Shown here piece by piece: positions 46,127 through 54,923 of a stretch of 64,000 nt of DNA (the stretch's first letter is position 1; each line of letters begins with the position of its first letter). The position numbers and the translations under genes are program-made. Under the pieces are notes generated by a model. That model searched no databases and was not told where the DNA came from. It worked only from the letters and a program-made list of their open reading frames with translations. This DNA comes from Nocardiopsis composta (lineage in GTDB: Bacteria; Actinomycetota; Actinomycetes; Streptosporangiales; Streptosporangiaceae): NCBI RefSeq assembly GCF_014200805.1, contig NZ_JACHDB010000002.1, forward strand, positions 806,001-870,000, read 5' to 3'.

Positions 46127-48523
46127 ATGCCCCCCGACGCAGGCGGTCCCGGAGCGGAACCGCGCCCCCTGCCCACCGGCTTCTCCCCGCTGGAGGAGGC
46201 GGACCCGCGGACCATCGGCCCGTTCCGGGTCGTCGGGCGGATCGGCGCGGGCGGAATGGGCGCGGTCTACGGCGCCCTGGACGGCGCCGACCGGCACGTG
46301 GCGGTCAAGGTCGTGCACCCCCGCCACGCGGACGACCCGGCCTTCCGCGAGCAGTTCGCGCGCGAGGCAGAACTGCTCGCACGGGTCGACGCCGAGTGCG
46401 CGCCGGCGTTCTACGGGGCCGACCCGCACGCCGAGACGCCCTGGATGGCCACCGAGTTCGTCCCCGGGCGCACGCTCAGCGGGCACGTGCGCGAGCGCGG
46501 GGTCCTCGGCGGGCGGGCGCTGCTGTCCTTCGCGGCCGGCACCGCCGAGGCGCTCGCGGCGATCCACGCCGCCGGGATCGTGCACCGCGACGTCAAACCG
46601 GCCAACGTGATCCTGGCCCCCGGCGGCCCGAAGGTGCTCGACTTCGGCATCGCCCGCGCGGCCGACGACCGGACGCCGGAGGAGGGCGTGTACGGGACGC
46701 CCGGCTGGGTCGCCCCCGAGCGGCTGGCGGGCGAACCGGAGACCCCCGGGGCCGACGTGTTCGCCTGGGGCGGGCTGGTGGTCTACGCGGCCACCGGCCG
46801 CGGCCCGTTCGGCACCGGGGACGCCGCCGAGCTGGTGCAGCGGACCCGGACGGCCGAGCCCGACCTGGACGGGGTCCCGGACGAGCTGCTCCCGGTGGTC
46901 TTCCGGGCGCTCTCCCGGGACCCGGCCGACCGGCCCGGCGCGGCCGAGGCGCTCGCCGAGGTCCTCGCGCTCACCGGCGCGGACGCGGCGCGGGGCGGCG
47001 GGGAGCGGGAGCGGCTGCGCGGGCTGCTCCGGGCGGCCTGGACCGGGTTCGAGGCGGTGCGCGGCGCAGGCCCGTGGATCGCGGCCGCCGGTTCGGCCGC
47101 CGCGCTGACCGGAGCGGCCGCGGTCGCCGGCGCGGGGGCGGCGGCCACCGGCGCGGCCGCGACCGGGGTCGCGCCGGCGGGGGCCGCGGGAGCCGCCGGG
47201 GGCGCGGCGTCGGCCGGTGCGCTCGGCGGTACCGCGGCGGGCGCGGGGACCGTCGCCGGGGTCTCCAAGGCGACGGCCGCGATCGTGGCGACCGCCTCGG
47301 TCGCCGCCATCGGCGCCGGCGGCTGGGTCGCGGGCCGGCTCTACACCGGCGAGCCGATCCTCCCGCTGGGCGCGGAGGCCTCCGAGGAGCCGGGCGAGCC
47401 GGAGGGGGAGCGGGTGGAGTACCGGGGCATGTCGCTCCCGCTCCCCGAGGGATGGGCCGCGGACACCGTCGAGGAGGAGTTCGGCGTGCTCTCCACGCCG
47501 GGGGAGCGGGTCACCGAGGAGTGGCTGGTGCTCTACCCCGAGGGGCAGGAGGGCTGCGCCGGCGTCGAGTGGTCCTGGACCGAGGTCTCCACCGGCTGCG
47601 AGCACGTCAAGGTGCTCGGCCCCGGCGGCATCGCCTACGGTTCCGGCGGCTACGCCCCGCTGGACGGCTCGGACCTGTCGTACTCCTACAACCCGAGCAG
47701 CAACCCGTCCCCCTGCCCGGAGGGCGTGCCGGTGCACGACGAGGGCGACGAGGGGTACCGGGGGCCGCAGGACTGGGACGAGGAGGCCCGGGACCTGGGA
47801 GGCGAGGAGGCCGTGCACGCCGAGGGATCCGCGCTGTGCTTCCCCATGGACGGCGGAGCGCAGGGCGGCTCGGACTTCCGCTACCACGTGCAGCGGATGT
47901 GGCTGGTGGAGGAGCGGGAGATCCTGATCGTCGACGACTACGGCCTGGAGGCGCTGGACGGGGCCCTGGAAGGCGTCGAGTGGGAGGGCGAGGCCGGCGG
48001 GGGGAGACAGACCGTCGAGTACCGCACCATGACCCTGGAGGTGCCCGGGGACTGGCAGGTCGTCGAGGGGGAGGCCCGGTACAGCCCGTTCGGCGGGGAC
48101 CCGGTCACCGACGAGTGGGTGCTGCTCGGCACCGACCCGGACGAGCCCTGCGGGGCCGGCGCCGAACCCGGAGCTGCCGACTGCCCGCACGTGCTGCTGC
48201 TCGGTCCCGGCGCCATCGCCACCGGCAACGAGAACGGCCCGCTGGACGAGTCCCTGCCCTACCACCCGTCCACCGGCGTTGTCGAGTGCCCGGCCCGCGC
48301 CGAGGACGCCGGCGCCCCGCCGGAGCAGGCCGAGTCCCTCGCCCCGATCGGCTCGCTGATGGCCTACCACCGGACCTGGACGATCGACTGCCTGGACGCC
48401 GGCGCCGGCGGCCCCTCCAGCTACCGGCAGCGGTACTGGCTGCTGCCGGAGTCGGAGATCCTCGTCGTCGACGAGTACGGGACCGGACAGCTCGCTCGGA
48501 TCCTGCGCGCCGCCGACGCCTGA
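46127..48523 (+). CDS. Receptor-type Ser/Thr protein kinase with duplicated extracellular domain
   Basis: 798 residues. The cytoplasmic Hanks-type kinase (about 30-280) is complete: GRIGAGGMGAVY, VAVKVV with the ATP Lys, HRDVKPANVIL (near 153), DFGIA (near 171) and GTPGWVAPE. It lacks PASTA repeats. Residues 318-410 are an unusually long Ala/Gly stretch containing the membrane span (IVATASVAAIGAGGWVAG). The outside part has two homologous repeats starting VEYRGMSLPLPEGW (429) and VEYRTMTLEVPGDW (629), each containing a Cys pair, a LGPG(G/A)IA motif, and a C-terminal (E)ILIVDDYG or EILVVDEYG. Ligand unknown. Confidence 0.9.
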   Translation: MPPDAGGPGAEPRPLPTGFSPLEEADPRTIGPFRVVGRIGAGGMGAVYGALDGADRHVAVKVVHPRHADDPAFREQFAREAELLARVDAECAPAFYGADPHAETPWMATEFVPGRTLSGHVRERGVLGGRALLSFAAGTAEALAAIHAAGIVHRDVKPANVILAPGGPKVLDFGIARAADDRTPEEGVYGTPGWVAPERLAGEPETPGADVFAWGGLVVYAATGRGPFGTGDAAELVQRTRTAEPDLDGVPDELLPVVFRALSRDPADRPGAAEALAEVLALTGADAARGGGERERLRGLLRAAWTGFEAVRGAGPWIAAAGSAAALTGAAAVAGAGAAATGAAATGVAPAGAAGAAGGAASAGALGGTAAGAGTVAGVSKATAAIVATASVAAIGAGGWVAGRLYTGEPILPLGAEASEEPGEPEGERVEYRGMSLPLPEGWAADTVEEEFGVLSTPGERVTEEWLVLYPEGQEGCAGVEWSWTEVSTGCEHVKVLGPGGIAYGSGGYAPLDGSDLSYSYNPSSNPSPCPEGVPVHDEGDEGYRGPQDWDEEARDLGGEEAVHAEGSALCFPMDGGAQGGSDFRYHVQRMWLVEEREILIVDDYGLEALDGALEGVEWEGEAGGGRQTVEYRTMTLEVPGDWQVVEGEARYSPFGGDPVTDEWVLLGTDPDEPCGAGAEPGAADCPHVLLLGPGAIATGNENGPLDESLPYHPSTGVVECPARAEDAGAPPEQAESLAPIGSLMAYHRTWTIDCLDAGAGGPSSYRQRYWLLPESEILVVDEYGTGQLARILRAADA

Positions 48524-48885
48524 GAGGCCGCCGGGTGCATACGGGTGGCCGCCCGGTCCGGCCTGCGAGGCGACTCTCCCGGCCGGGGAGGGCGGCGGCC
48601 CGCTCCTCCCCGCCCACCGGTGGTGAAGCCGCCCTGCGCCTCCCCGCGCCGGTCCTCAGCCCCGCGTCCGCCTCTGCCGGACCCGGCCCCGCGCCCCCTT
48701 CCCGGCCACCCCGGCCCACCCCTCCCGCAACCGGGATGGCAGGGAGGCAGCGCACCGTCGGCCACCGCCCGCCCCCGGCGCGCCGCCGCACGGCTCCGGA
48801 TCCGCTGCCGCCTCCGGCCGCGGCCCGTCCGCATACTGGGGGACAGGGCGCGGCCGGCCGGCCGCGCGGAGCCGGGAGGGCGGCG
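48524..48885 (+). other. Intergenic region kinase - mobA
   Basis: 362 nt without a supported gene. A CTCCCGGCCGGGGAG-type hairpin at 48575-48589 may terminate the kinase gene; 48620-48740 is strongly pyrimidine-rich on the plus strand. The mobA RBS (GGGAGGG) is at the end. Confidence 0.4.
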
Positions 48886-49470
48886 ATGGGCGTGCGCGAG
48901 GCCTGCGACAGCGTGATCCTGGCCGGCGGGCGGGCCGACCGGATGGGCGGTCGGGACAAGCCGGGCCTGGAGGCCGGCGGGGCGACGCTGCTGGAGCGGG
49001 TGGCCGCCGCGGCGCCGGGGCGGATCGTGGTCGTGGGGCCGGAGCGGGAGCGGCCGCGCGCGCTCTACGTCCGGGAGGAACCGCCGGGCGCGGGGCCGGT
49101 GCCCGCGCTGCGCGCCGGGCTGGCCGAGGTCGGCGCGCCCTGGACCGCGCTGCTCGCCGGGGACCTGCCGTTCCTGCGCCCCGAGCGGATCGACGCGCTG
49201 CGCGCCGCCGCCGAGGGCCGGTCCGGTGCGGTGCTGCTGGACGGCGAGGGGCGGGAGCAGTGGCTGCTGGGCGTCTGGCGCACGGACCTGCTGCGCGCCG
49301 CCCTGGACGGCTACACCGGAAGGTCCCTGCGCGGGCTGCTCGGTCCGCTGGAGCCGGCGCCCGTGCCGCCGACCGGTGAGCAGGACCTGACCGCGTTCGA
49401 CTGCGACACCCCCGAGCAGCTGGCCCGCGCCCGCGCGGTGCTCGACGCCGCCCGGCAGCGCATCCGCTGA
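48886..49470 (+). CDS. mobA: Molybdenum cofactor guanylyltransferase
   Basis: 194 residues. The nucleotidyltransferase signature is VILAGGRADRMGGRDKPGL, followed by VGPERERPR, GPVPALRAGLAEV and LLAGDLPFLRPERI with the metal Asp. MobA links GMP to molybdopterin to give the MGD form of the cofactor. No other moa/mob gene or molybdoenzyme is in the window. ATG 48886 follows GGGAGGGCGGCG. The length and fold fit MobA better than other nucleotidyltransferases (IspD, CofC). Confidence 0.85.
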   Translation: MGVREACDSVILAGGRADRMGGRDKPGLEAGGATLLERVAAAAPGRIVVVGPERERPRALYVREEPPGAGPVPALRAGLAEVGAPWTALLAGDLPFLRPERIDALRAAAEGRSGAVLLDGEGREQWLLGVWRTDLLRAALDGYTGRSLRGLLGPLEPAPVPPTGEQDLTAFDCDTPEQLARARAVLDAARQRIR

Positions 49471-49568
49471 GCGCCGCGCGGGCCGCCGGGGCCGCGCCGA
49501 TCGCCCTCCCGCACCGCCGCGCCTCGCAAGGGGCGGGCGGCCGGGGCGGATCCGGCCGGCGGCGGAGG

Positions 49569-49802
49569 TCAGCCCTCGAACTCGTCGAAGGGCACGGTCT
49601 CCCGGAGGAACCCGCGGACGTCGAGGAAGCCGGCGAGGTAGTCCCGGTGCTCGTCGCAGGCCAGCCAGGTCTTGCGCCGGTCGGGCGTGTGCACCTTCGG
49701 GTTGTTCCACACCAGGGCCCAGCGGGCGGGGGCCCGGCATCCCTTGCGGGAGCACAGGGCGGGCTCTTCGGCTCCGGGGCCGGCGGCTGCGTCGTCGTTC
49801 AA
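49569..49802 (-). CDS. Small conserved Cys/His protein
   Basis: 77 residues from the TTG at 49802 (AGGAAAG 8-14 nt upstream). The conserved part LCSRKGCRAPARWALVWNNP and TWLACDEHRDYLAGFL has four Cys/His ligands (C-x4-C, C-x2-H), which suggests a small zinc-binding fold. Similar small proteins occur widely in actinomycetes, function unknown. The frame is open to a GTG at 50012, giving 147 residues, but that extension is basic, low in conservation and includes an inverted repeat. It is divergent from the dodecin gene. Confidence 0.65.
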   Translation of the reverse strand: MNDDAAAGPGAEEPALCSRKGCRAPARWALVWNNPKVHTPDRRKTWLACDEHRDYLAGFLDVRGFLRETVPFDEFEG

Positions 49803-50278
49803 CTCGGGGCTTTCCTGGGCGGCTCCGGCGGTCCGCGCCTGGGAGGAGCGGCGGGGGCGCCGGTGCGGCGCGGCCGGGATCGAGATGAAAAGGCGACGCC
49901 GGGTGGCTACGGGGGCAAACCACCCGACGTCGCGCGCAGTGTTCCGACGGGGGCTCGAAACACTGGCCAAGCGCTTCGACGGGGGACCGAAGCGCTGGAC
50001 CCCAATGTACACCGCACCCCCCTCCGGTACGTCAAGAGTCGGTTACGACGTGATCTCGGGACAGTCCAGCGAAGTGCGGTTTTGTCGATGAATGGCGAAT
50101 TGTCGGGCAAGGGACCTATGGCACTGCAGAGGGGGCGGTAAAGGGGCGGGAAAGCGGTGGTGGTGGGCGGATTGCCGCTCTTCCTCAGCGGGAACGAGGC
50201 GGAGACGGAAAGGGAATGTGGTGTGCAGCACATTCCTCTTCCGGTGCGGGGAGAGAACGGTACGACCGAGGAGGCGGC
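49803..50278. other. Divergent intergenic region before dodecin
   Basis: 476 nt with no supported gene, apart from a possible N-terminal extension of the minus-strand gene. It has a 14-bp inverted repeat with one mismatch (49893-49906 with 49920-49933) and, near dodecin, a 24-nt near-perfect palindrome (50213-50236). The part at 50000-50150 is AT-richer (GTTACGACGTGATCTCGGG, TTGTCGATGAATGGCG) and probably contains promoters for both directions. Confidence 0.45.
50213..50236. promoter_or_regulatory. Near-perfect palindrome upstream of dodecin
   Basis: GGAATGTG (50213-50220) and CACATTCC (50229-50236) flank GTGTGCAG; ten of eleven pairs match. It is 43 nt before the dodecin start, so it could be an operator or a leader hairpin. 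Confidence 0.4.
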
Positions 50279-50497
50279 ATGACCGACCACACCTACCGCG
50301 TCACCGAGATCGTGGGCACGTCGACGGAGGGCATGGACGCGGCGATCCGCAACGGCATCGCCCGGGCAGGCGAGACGCTGCGCGGACTGGACTGGTTCGA
50401 GGTCACCCAGGTGCGCGGCCACCTGGAGGACGGGGAGATCGCCCACTACCAGGTGGGGCTGAAGGTCGGCTTCCGCCTGGAGTCCCCCGGGGACTGA
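50279..50497 (+). CDS. Dodecin flavoprotein
   Basis: 72 residues, the usual length of dodecin. TYRVTEIVGTSTEGMDAAIR, RNGIARAGETLRGLDWFEV and VRGHLEDGEIAHYQVGLKVG cover the whole fold, including the Trp that stacks on the flavin and the conserved Gln/Tyr region. Dodecins form hollow dodecamers that bind and protect flavins (or CoA in some actinobacteria). ATG 50279 has GAGGAGGCGGC immediately upstream. Confidence 0.92.
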   Translation: MTDHTYRVTEIVGTSTEGMDAAIRNGIARAGETLRGLDWFEVTQVRGHLEDGEIAHYQVGLKVGFRLESPGD

Positions 50498-51284
50498 CCG
50501 GGACGGCGGCGCGCGGAAAGAGGGCCCGGACACGGGGAGGCGGTTCCCGGATCCCCCGCCCGTCCCCCGGGCCCCGCGGGGCACCGCGGACGCTCCGGTG
50601 CGCAGTACGGCAGGGGAGGGGCGGGCACAGGCCGGCCCCTCCCCGCCGCCCTGCGAGCGGCCCGCAGCGGAGCAGAAGGAAGGGGAAGGGGCCGCTGGGC
50701 GCGGCGCAGAGGAACCGGGAAGGGCGTCCCGGGCCTTGCGCCCCGGGAAACATCCGGCGCGGAGGCCTCTGCGGGGACTCCGCGCCTTCTACGCGGGCTC
50801 CGCCTTCCCGGCGGGTGCCCGGTGCGGCGCTCGGCCGGCGCCGCGGTGGCGTCCGCACCGCGACGGGAGCGGGCGGGCAGGAGCCGGACGGCGCCGGGCC
50901 CGCCGGTAGCGGTGAAGGAAGACCGCCCCCGGGCGAGATCGGGGCCGCCGGCGGCGGCCGGTGGATCGGGCGCTGGGCGGCGCCGGGGGCGGGAGCCCTC
51001 TGCGTATCCCCGCTTCCCCGGTGGCGCGCCGGCCGGGCAGGGACCGCCCACCGGCACCGGACCGCGGGCCGGGACCGGCCGCCGCATTCAGGGCCGGCGG
51101 CAGGCGAGCGGCGCCGCGGACGGGGGAGTCGCGGGCCGGGGGCCTTGACCGGTGGAGTGTCCGCCCTCTCCCGTGATGGCCGTGGCGCCGTCACCGTCCC
51201 AGCGCGGGCCGGGGGACCGTCGGATATCCGGCCGGCGGCCCGGAGCGCCCGGTCGCCGCTCTCTCCGCAGTGGGGCGGTGCATG

Positions 51285-51525
51285 GTCCGCCACCGCCCCC
51301 TGCGGGCCCCGGCAGCGGTCACGGCGGCGTCGAGATCGGGGCGGCCCGGAGTCGAAACCCTCTGGGCGACTGATCGAATGCCCGACGGTCTCTGAGACCG
51401 TTGATGGGCCTTCCGGCGGCTTCCCCGCCCCGCGTCCCTCCCGTCGCCGGAGCAGCGGTGGCAGAGCGCCGTCCGCCACCGCCCACCCCCGCGCAGCGTC
51501 CCTCCGCGGTCACGGCGGCGTTGAG
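51285..51525. repeat. Imperfect direct repeat flanking a palindrome
   Basis: Copies at 51285-51334 and 51471-51525 share 14-nt and 18-nt ends with a variable middle (17 versus 22 nt). Confidence 0.5.
51385..51401. promoter_or_regulatory. Perfect 17-bp palindrome
   Basis: ACGGTCTCTGAGACCGT: two 8-bp arms around a central T. It looks like an operator, but the nearest start codons are more than 800 bp away. Confidence 0.4.
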
Positions 51526-51574
51526 GCGGCGCCGCGACCGGCCCCGGGGGTACCGGAGCCGGCCGCGGGAGCGG

Positions 51575-52984
51575 TCAGGACGCCTGGCTCACCGTGGACA
51601 TGTTGAAGTCCGGGATGCGCAGCGGAGGCATCGCCGTGCGCGGGAAGTAGTCGCCCATCTCCCGGGAGAGCGCCGGCGCCGGCGCCCCCGCCTCGGTGGC
51701 CCGCTCCAGCAGGCCCACCGGGGACTCGTTGAACCGGAAGTTGTTCACCGCGCCGGTGATCCGGCCGTCCTCGATCAGGTAGACGCCGTCCCGGGTGAGG
51801 CCGGTCAGCAGCATCGTCTGCGGGTCGACCATCCGGATGTACCAGAGGCAGGTCAGCAGCAGGCCGCGCTCGGTGGAGGCGACCAGGTCGTCGGTGCCGC
51901 CCGTGACGCCCTCCTGCTCCAGCACCAGGTTGTCCACGAACCCGGCGGGCGGCGTGCCCAGCCGCGCCGCGGTGGCCCGGGTCTGCCCCAGCGCGGACAG
52001 CACCCCCTTGGAGATCCACTCGGTCCGCCGCAGCGGGAGCCCGTTGTCGAAGGCGCTGACGTCCCGGCCGGGGGCGTCGGCGACGACGAACGGCGCGCAC
52101 TCCAGGCCGGGGCGGGCCGGGTCGCTCAGCAGGGTCAGCGGCAGGCCGGCGATCCGCTCGCCGATCCGCACCCCGCCTTCGCCGTCGGAGAACGCGCTGC
52201 GGCCCTCCGAGGCGTCCCGGGCACCGGAGTCGAAGTACATCGGCACCATCATGTCGGCCACCGCGGTGGGCGGCAGGATCGTCTCGTACCGCCCGGCCGG
52301 CAGCTCCACCGGGGTGCGCGCCCACTCGGCGCGCCGGGCCAGCTCCGCGTCGAGCGCGTCCGGGTCGACGTCGGTGAAGTCCCGGGTGGCCCGGCCGACC
52401 CACGCCGAACGCGGGTCGGCGCCCTCCGCCGAGCTCCCCCGGGTGTTCATCTCGATGGTCCCGGTGGGCTGGTCGTGCCGGAGCCGCACCCCGGTGGAGG
52501 TGCCGAGGAACACCGACTCCACGGTGTGCTCGGCGTAGCCGTAGTGCAGCCGGCCCGAGTCGGCGGAGGCGCGGAACGCCCGGCCCAGCCCGGCCGCGGC
52601 GGCGGAGAAGACGTCCACGCCGGTGGTGGCGGCCGGGGCGTCCCAGTCGCCGCCGGCGCCCGCCTCGGCCGGGCCGAGCAGCGGCGCCGCCTCCTCGCTG
52701 GGCAGCGCCGACTCGCTCGCGGCCTCGGCCGCGCGCACCAGCTCCTCCAGCTCATCGTCGCGCAGCCCGCTGCGGGCCACGACGCCGACCGCGGTGCCCG
52801 ACGGGCCGTCGGTGAGCGCGATGACGGTCACCGTCCGGCCCTGGGCGACGCCGTTGGTCGTCAGCGAACTGCCGGCCCAGCGGAGGTTGGCGGTGCTGCG
52901 CTCGCGCACCAGCACCATGCAGGACGAGGAGCGGGAGAGCCCCAGCGCCCGCTCGACCACTGCCTGAGGGGAGGACCCGCTCAC
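51575..52984 (-). CDS. pmbA: TldE/PmbA-family metalloprotease-like protein
   Basis: 469 residues, the non-catalytic partner in the TldD/TldE protease. Family traits are the late LCLWYIRMVDPQTMLLTGLTRDGVYLIEDGRI and NNFRFNESPVGLLERATE; the HExxxH motif of TldD is absent. With TldD it forms a heterodimeric zinc protease that cleaves unfolded or ribosomally made peptides (for example microcin precursors, CcdA). The GTG start at 52984 overlaps the tldD stop (GTGA), so the two are coupled. Confidence 0.92.
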   Translation of the reverse strand: MSGSSPQAVVERALGLSRSSSCMVLVRERSTANLRWAGSSLTTNGVAQGRTVTVIALTDGPSGTAVGVVARSGLRDDELEELVRAAEAASESALPSEEAAPLLGPAEAGAGGDWDAPAATTGVDVFSAAAAGLGRAFRASADSGRLHYGYAEHTVESVFLGTSTGVRLRHDQPTGTIEMNTRGSSAEGADPRSAWVGRATRDFTDVDPDALDAELARRAEWARTPVELPAGRYETILPPTAVADMMVPMYFDSGARDASEGRSAFSDGEGGVRIGERIAGLPLTLLSDPARPGLECAPFVVADAPGRDVSAFDNGLPLRRTEWISKGVLSALGQTRATAARLGTPPAGFVDNLVLEQEGVTGGTDDLVASTERGLLLTCLWYIRMVDPQTMLLTGLTRDGVYLIEDGRITGAVNNFRFNESPVGLLERATEAGAPAPALSREMGDYFPRTAMPPLRIPDFNMSTVSQAS

Positions 52985-54468
52985 TTTCCTGCCTCCTGCG
53001 CGGTGTTGAGGACGCGGACATCGGAGAAGGCCGCCGCGGGGCAGCCGTGGCTGACCGCCGCGACCTGGCCGGGCTGGCCCTTGCCGCAGCGGAACGTGCC
53101 GCCCAGCACGTAGGAGGCGGGGCCGCCCACCGCCGCCATCGAGTTCCAGAACTCGGTGGTGCTGGCCTGGTAGGCGACGTCGCGCAGCATCCCGTCCAGG
53201 TGCCCGCCGCGGATCCGGTAGAACCGCTGCCCGGTGAACTGGAAGTTGTACCGCTGCATGTCGATCGACCAGCTCCGGTCGCCGACGACGTAGATGCCGT
53301 CCTCCACGCCGGCGATCAGGCCCTCGGTGTCCGGGCCGGAGGGGTCGGCGGCCAGCGACACGTTGGCCATCCGCTGGATCGGCATGTGGCCGGGGGAGTC
53401 GGCGAACGCGCATCCGTTGGAGGAGCGCAGCCCCCGGGCGGCGGAGATCCGGCGGTCCCGCTGGTAGCCGGTGAGCACCCCGTCCCGGATCAGGTCGAAG
53501 GAGGACGTGGCCACGCCCTCGTCGTCGAAGCCGATGGTGGCCAGCCCGTGCTCGGCGGTGCGGTCCCCGGTGACGTGCATCGACGGCGCGCCGTAGCGCA
53601 GGCTGTCCAGCCGGTCGGGGGTGGCGAAGGAGGTGCCGGCGTAGGCGGCCTCATAGCCCAGGGCGCGGTCCAGCTCGGTGGCGTGCCCGATGCTCTCGTG
53701 GATGGTCAGCCACAGCTGCGAGGGGTCGATCACCAGGTCGTAGCGGCCCGGCTCGACCGAGGGCGCGCGCAGCTTCTCGTCCAGCAGCGCCGGCAGGTCG
53801 GCCAGCTCGGCCTCGACCGTCGGCAGGTACTCCCAGCCGCGCCCGGCGGGCGGGGACAGGGTGCGCATGCTGTCCAGCAGGCCGCCGCGGTTGGCCACCA
53901 CCTCCACCTCCGGGGCGATGCGCACCCGCTGCTGGGTGGTGCTGGTCCCGGCGGTGTCGGCGTAGAACTTCTGCTCCTTGGCCTGGAGCAGGGAGGCGTC
54001 CACGTGGTCGACGCGGCCGTCCTCCAGCAGCCGCCGGCACCACCCGGAGAGCAGGGCGGCCTGGGCGCGCATCGACACCTCGAACGGGTCCTCCTCGTAG
54101 GCGGAGACCCAGACCCGGCCGGCGTGGACGGGTTCCGGGGCCAGTTCGACGCGGTCGGTGGCGAGCGGGGCGGCGACCTCGGCGACGGCGACCGCCCGCT
54201 CGGCGGTGCGCGCCGCGGCGTCGGGGGTCAGCGTGTCGGCGGAGGCGAACCCCCACACGCCGCGGTGCACCACCCGCACGGCGAAGCCGAGGGTGTCGCC
54301 CTCGGCGGCGGTCTCCACGGCTCCGTCGGAGACGGCCAGCGTCCGGTCGCGGATCCGCTCCAGGCGGAAGTCGGCATGCTCGGCGCCGAGCTCGGCAGCC
54401 CGCCCGAGGGCGGCGTCGGCGAGCTCGCGCAGAGGAAGGGCGAGGAAATCCGGATCTATGTCAGGCAC
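52981..54468 (-). CDS. tldD: TldD metalloprotease
   Basis: 495 residues. The zinc motif HExxxH is visible in LTIHESIGHATELDRALG (near residues 257-262), with the downstream ligand in GGTFRCGKGQPGQ. LGFAVRVVHRGVWGFAS and SNGCAFADSPGHMPIQRMANV are also typical. It is the catalytic subunit of the TldD/TldE pair, processing small peptides in the cytoplasm. GTG 54468 starts at VPDIDPDFLALPLRELAD; upstream frame-open sequence is not conserved. Confidence 0.94.
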   Translation of the reverse strand: MPDIDPDFLALPLRELADAALGRAAELGAEHADFRLERIRDRTLAVSDGAVETAAEGDTLGFAVRVVHRGVWGFASADTLTPDAAARTAERAVAVAEVAAPLATDRVELAPEPVHAGRVWVSAYEEDPFEVSMRAQAALLSGWCRRLLEDGRVDHVDASLLQAKEQKFYADTAGTSTTQQRVRIAPEVEVVANRGGLLDSMRTLSPPAGRGWEYLPTVEAELADLPALLDEKLRAPSVEPGRYDLVIDPSQLWLTIHESIGHATELDRALGYEAAYAGTSFATPDRLDSLRYGAPSMHVTGDRTAEHGLATIGFDDEGVATSSFDLIRDGVLTGYQRDRRISAARGLRSSNGCAFADSPGHMPIQRMANVSLAADPSGPDTEGLIAGVEDGIYVVGDRSWSIDMQRYNFQFTGQRFYRIRGGHLDGMLRDVAYQASTTEFWNSMAAVGGPASYVLGGTFRCGKGQPGQVAAVSHGCPAAAFSDVRVLNTAQEAGK

Positions 54469-54923
54469 GCGGGCCAACCTACTTCGCACCGCCCCTCCCC
54501 GGCCAGGGGGACGTGCCGGGACACGGGCAGCGGGAGGGCTTTCGGCGGCCGTCGGCCATGCGGGCGACCACCCGGTCCGGCCTGCGGGGCGGCCGTTCCG
54601 CCGCGGCACCGCTCCTGCCGCTGACCCGGTACCGGTGAGCGGTCCTCGGCCGGTCGATGCATCAACGGGGGAGCGAGAGCAGGCCCGGCGGCGCCCCGGG
54701 TGCTCGGCCGGGGACGCCCGCACGGAGGCGCCGCCCCCGGCTCCGGCACCGTCTCAACGCCGAGGCCGGCGGGGGAGGAGGCGGCGCCGGGGCGCTCGCA
54801 CGGCCGGCCGGGCCGGGGAGCGCCCGCATGGCCGGCGGTTCCTCGGCGGGGTCCCGCGCGGGGCCGCGGACGCGTCCGCCGGCTCCCGCCCGGGGCGGAC
54901 GGCCGCTGCGCGTCCCTCCCCGC
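54469..54923. other. Gene-free region upstream of tldD
   Basis: 455 nt between the tldD start and the next stop. No gene seen. It has a GGTACC-centred palindrome CCGGTACCGG (54637-54646) and a GATGCATC palindrome (54656-54663), but no clear -35/-10 pair for tldD. Confidence 0.4.

Larger units (their letters stand above)
50498..51574. other. 1.08-kb gene-free GC-rich region
   Basis: No reading frame here shows a recognisable protein family or a convincing start. It contains an imperfect direct repeat of about 50-55 bp (51285-51334 and 51471-51525, both starting GTCCGCCACCGCCC and ending CGGTCACGGCGGCGTYGAG) and, between the copies, the perfect 17-bp palindrome at 51385-51401. It may be a decayed gene or an accumulation of short repeats. 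Confidence 0.5.

Noticed and set aside
48552-54586. 16-bp identical sequence CCCGGTCCGGCCTGCG in two intergenic regions (48552-48567 and 54571-54586)
   Set aside because: In 64 kb of about 72% G+C sequence several such 16-mer matches are expected by chance, and the surroundings do not align.
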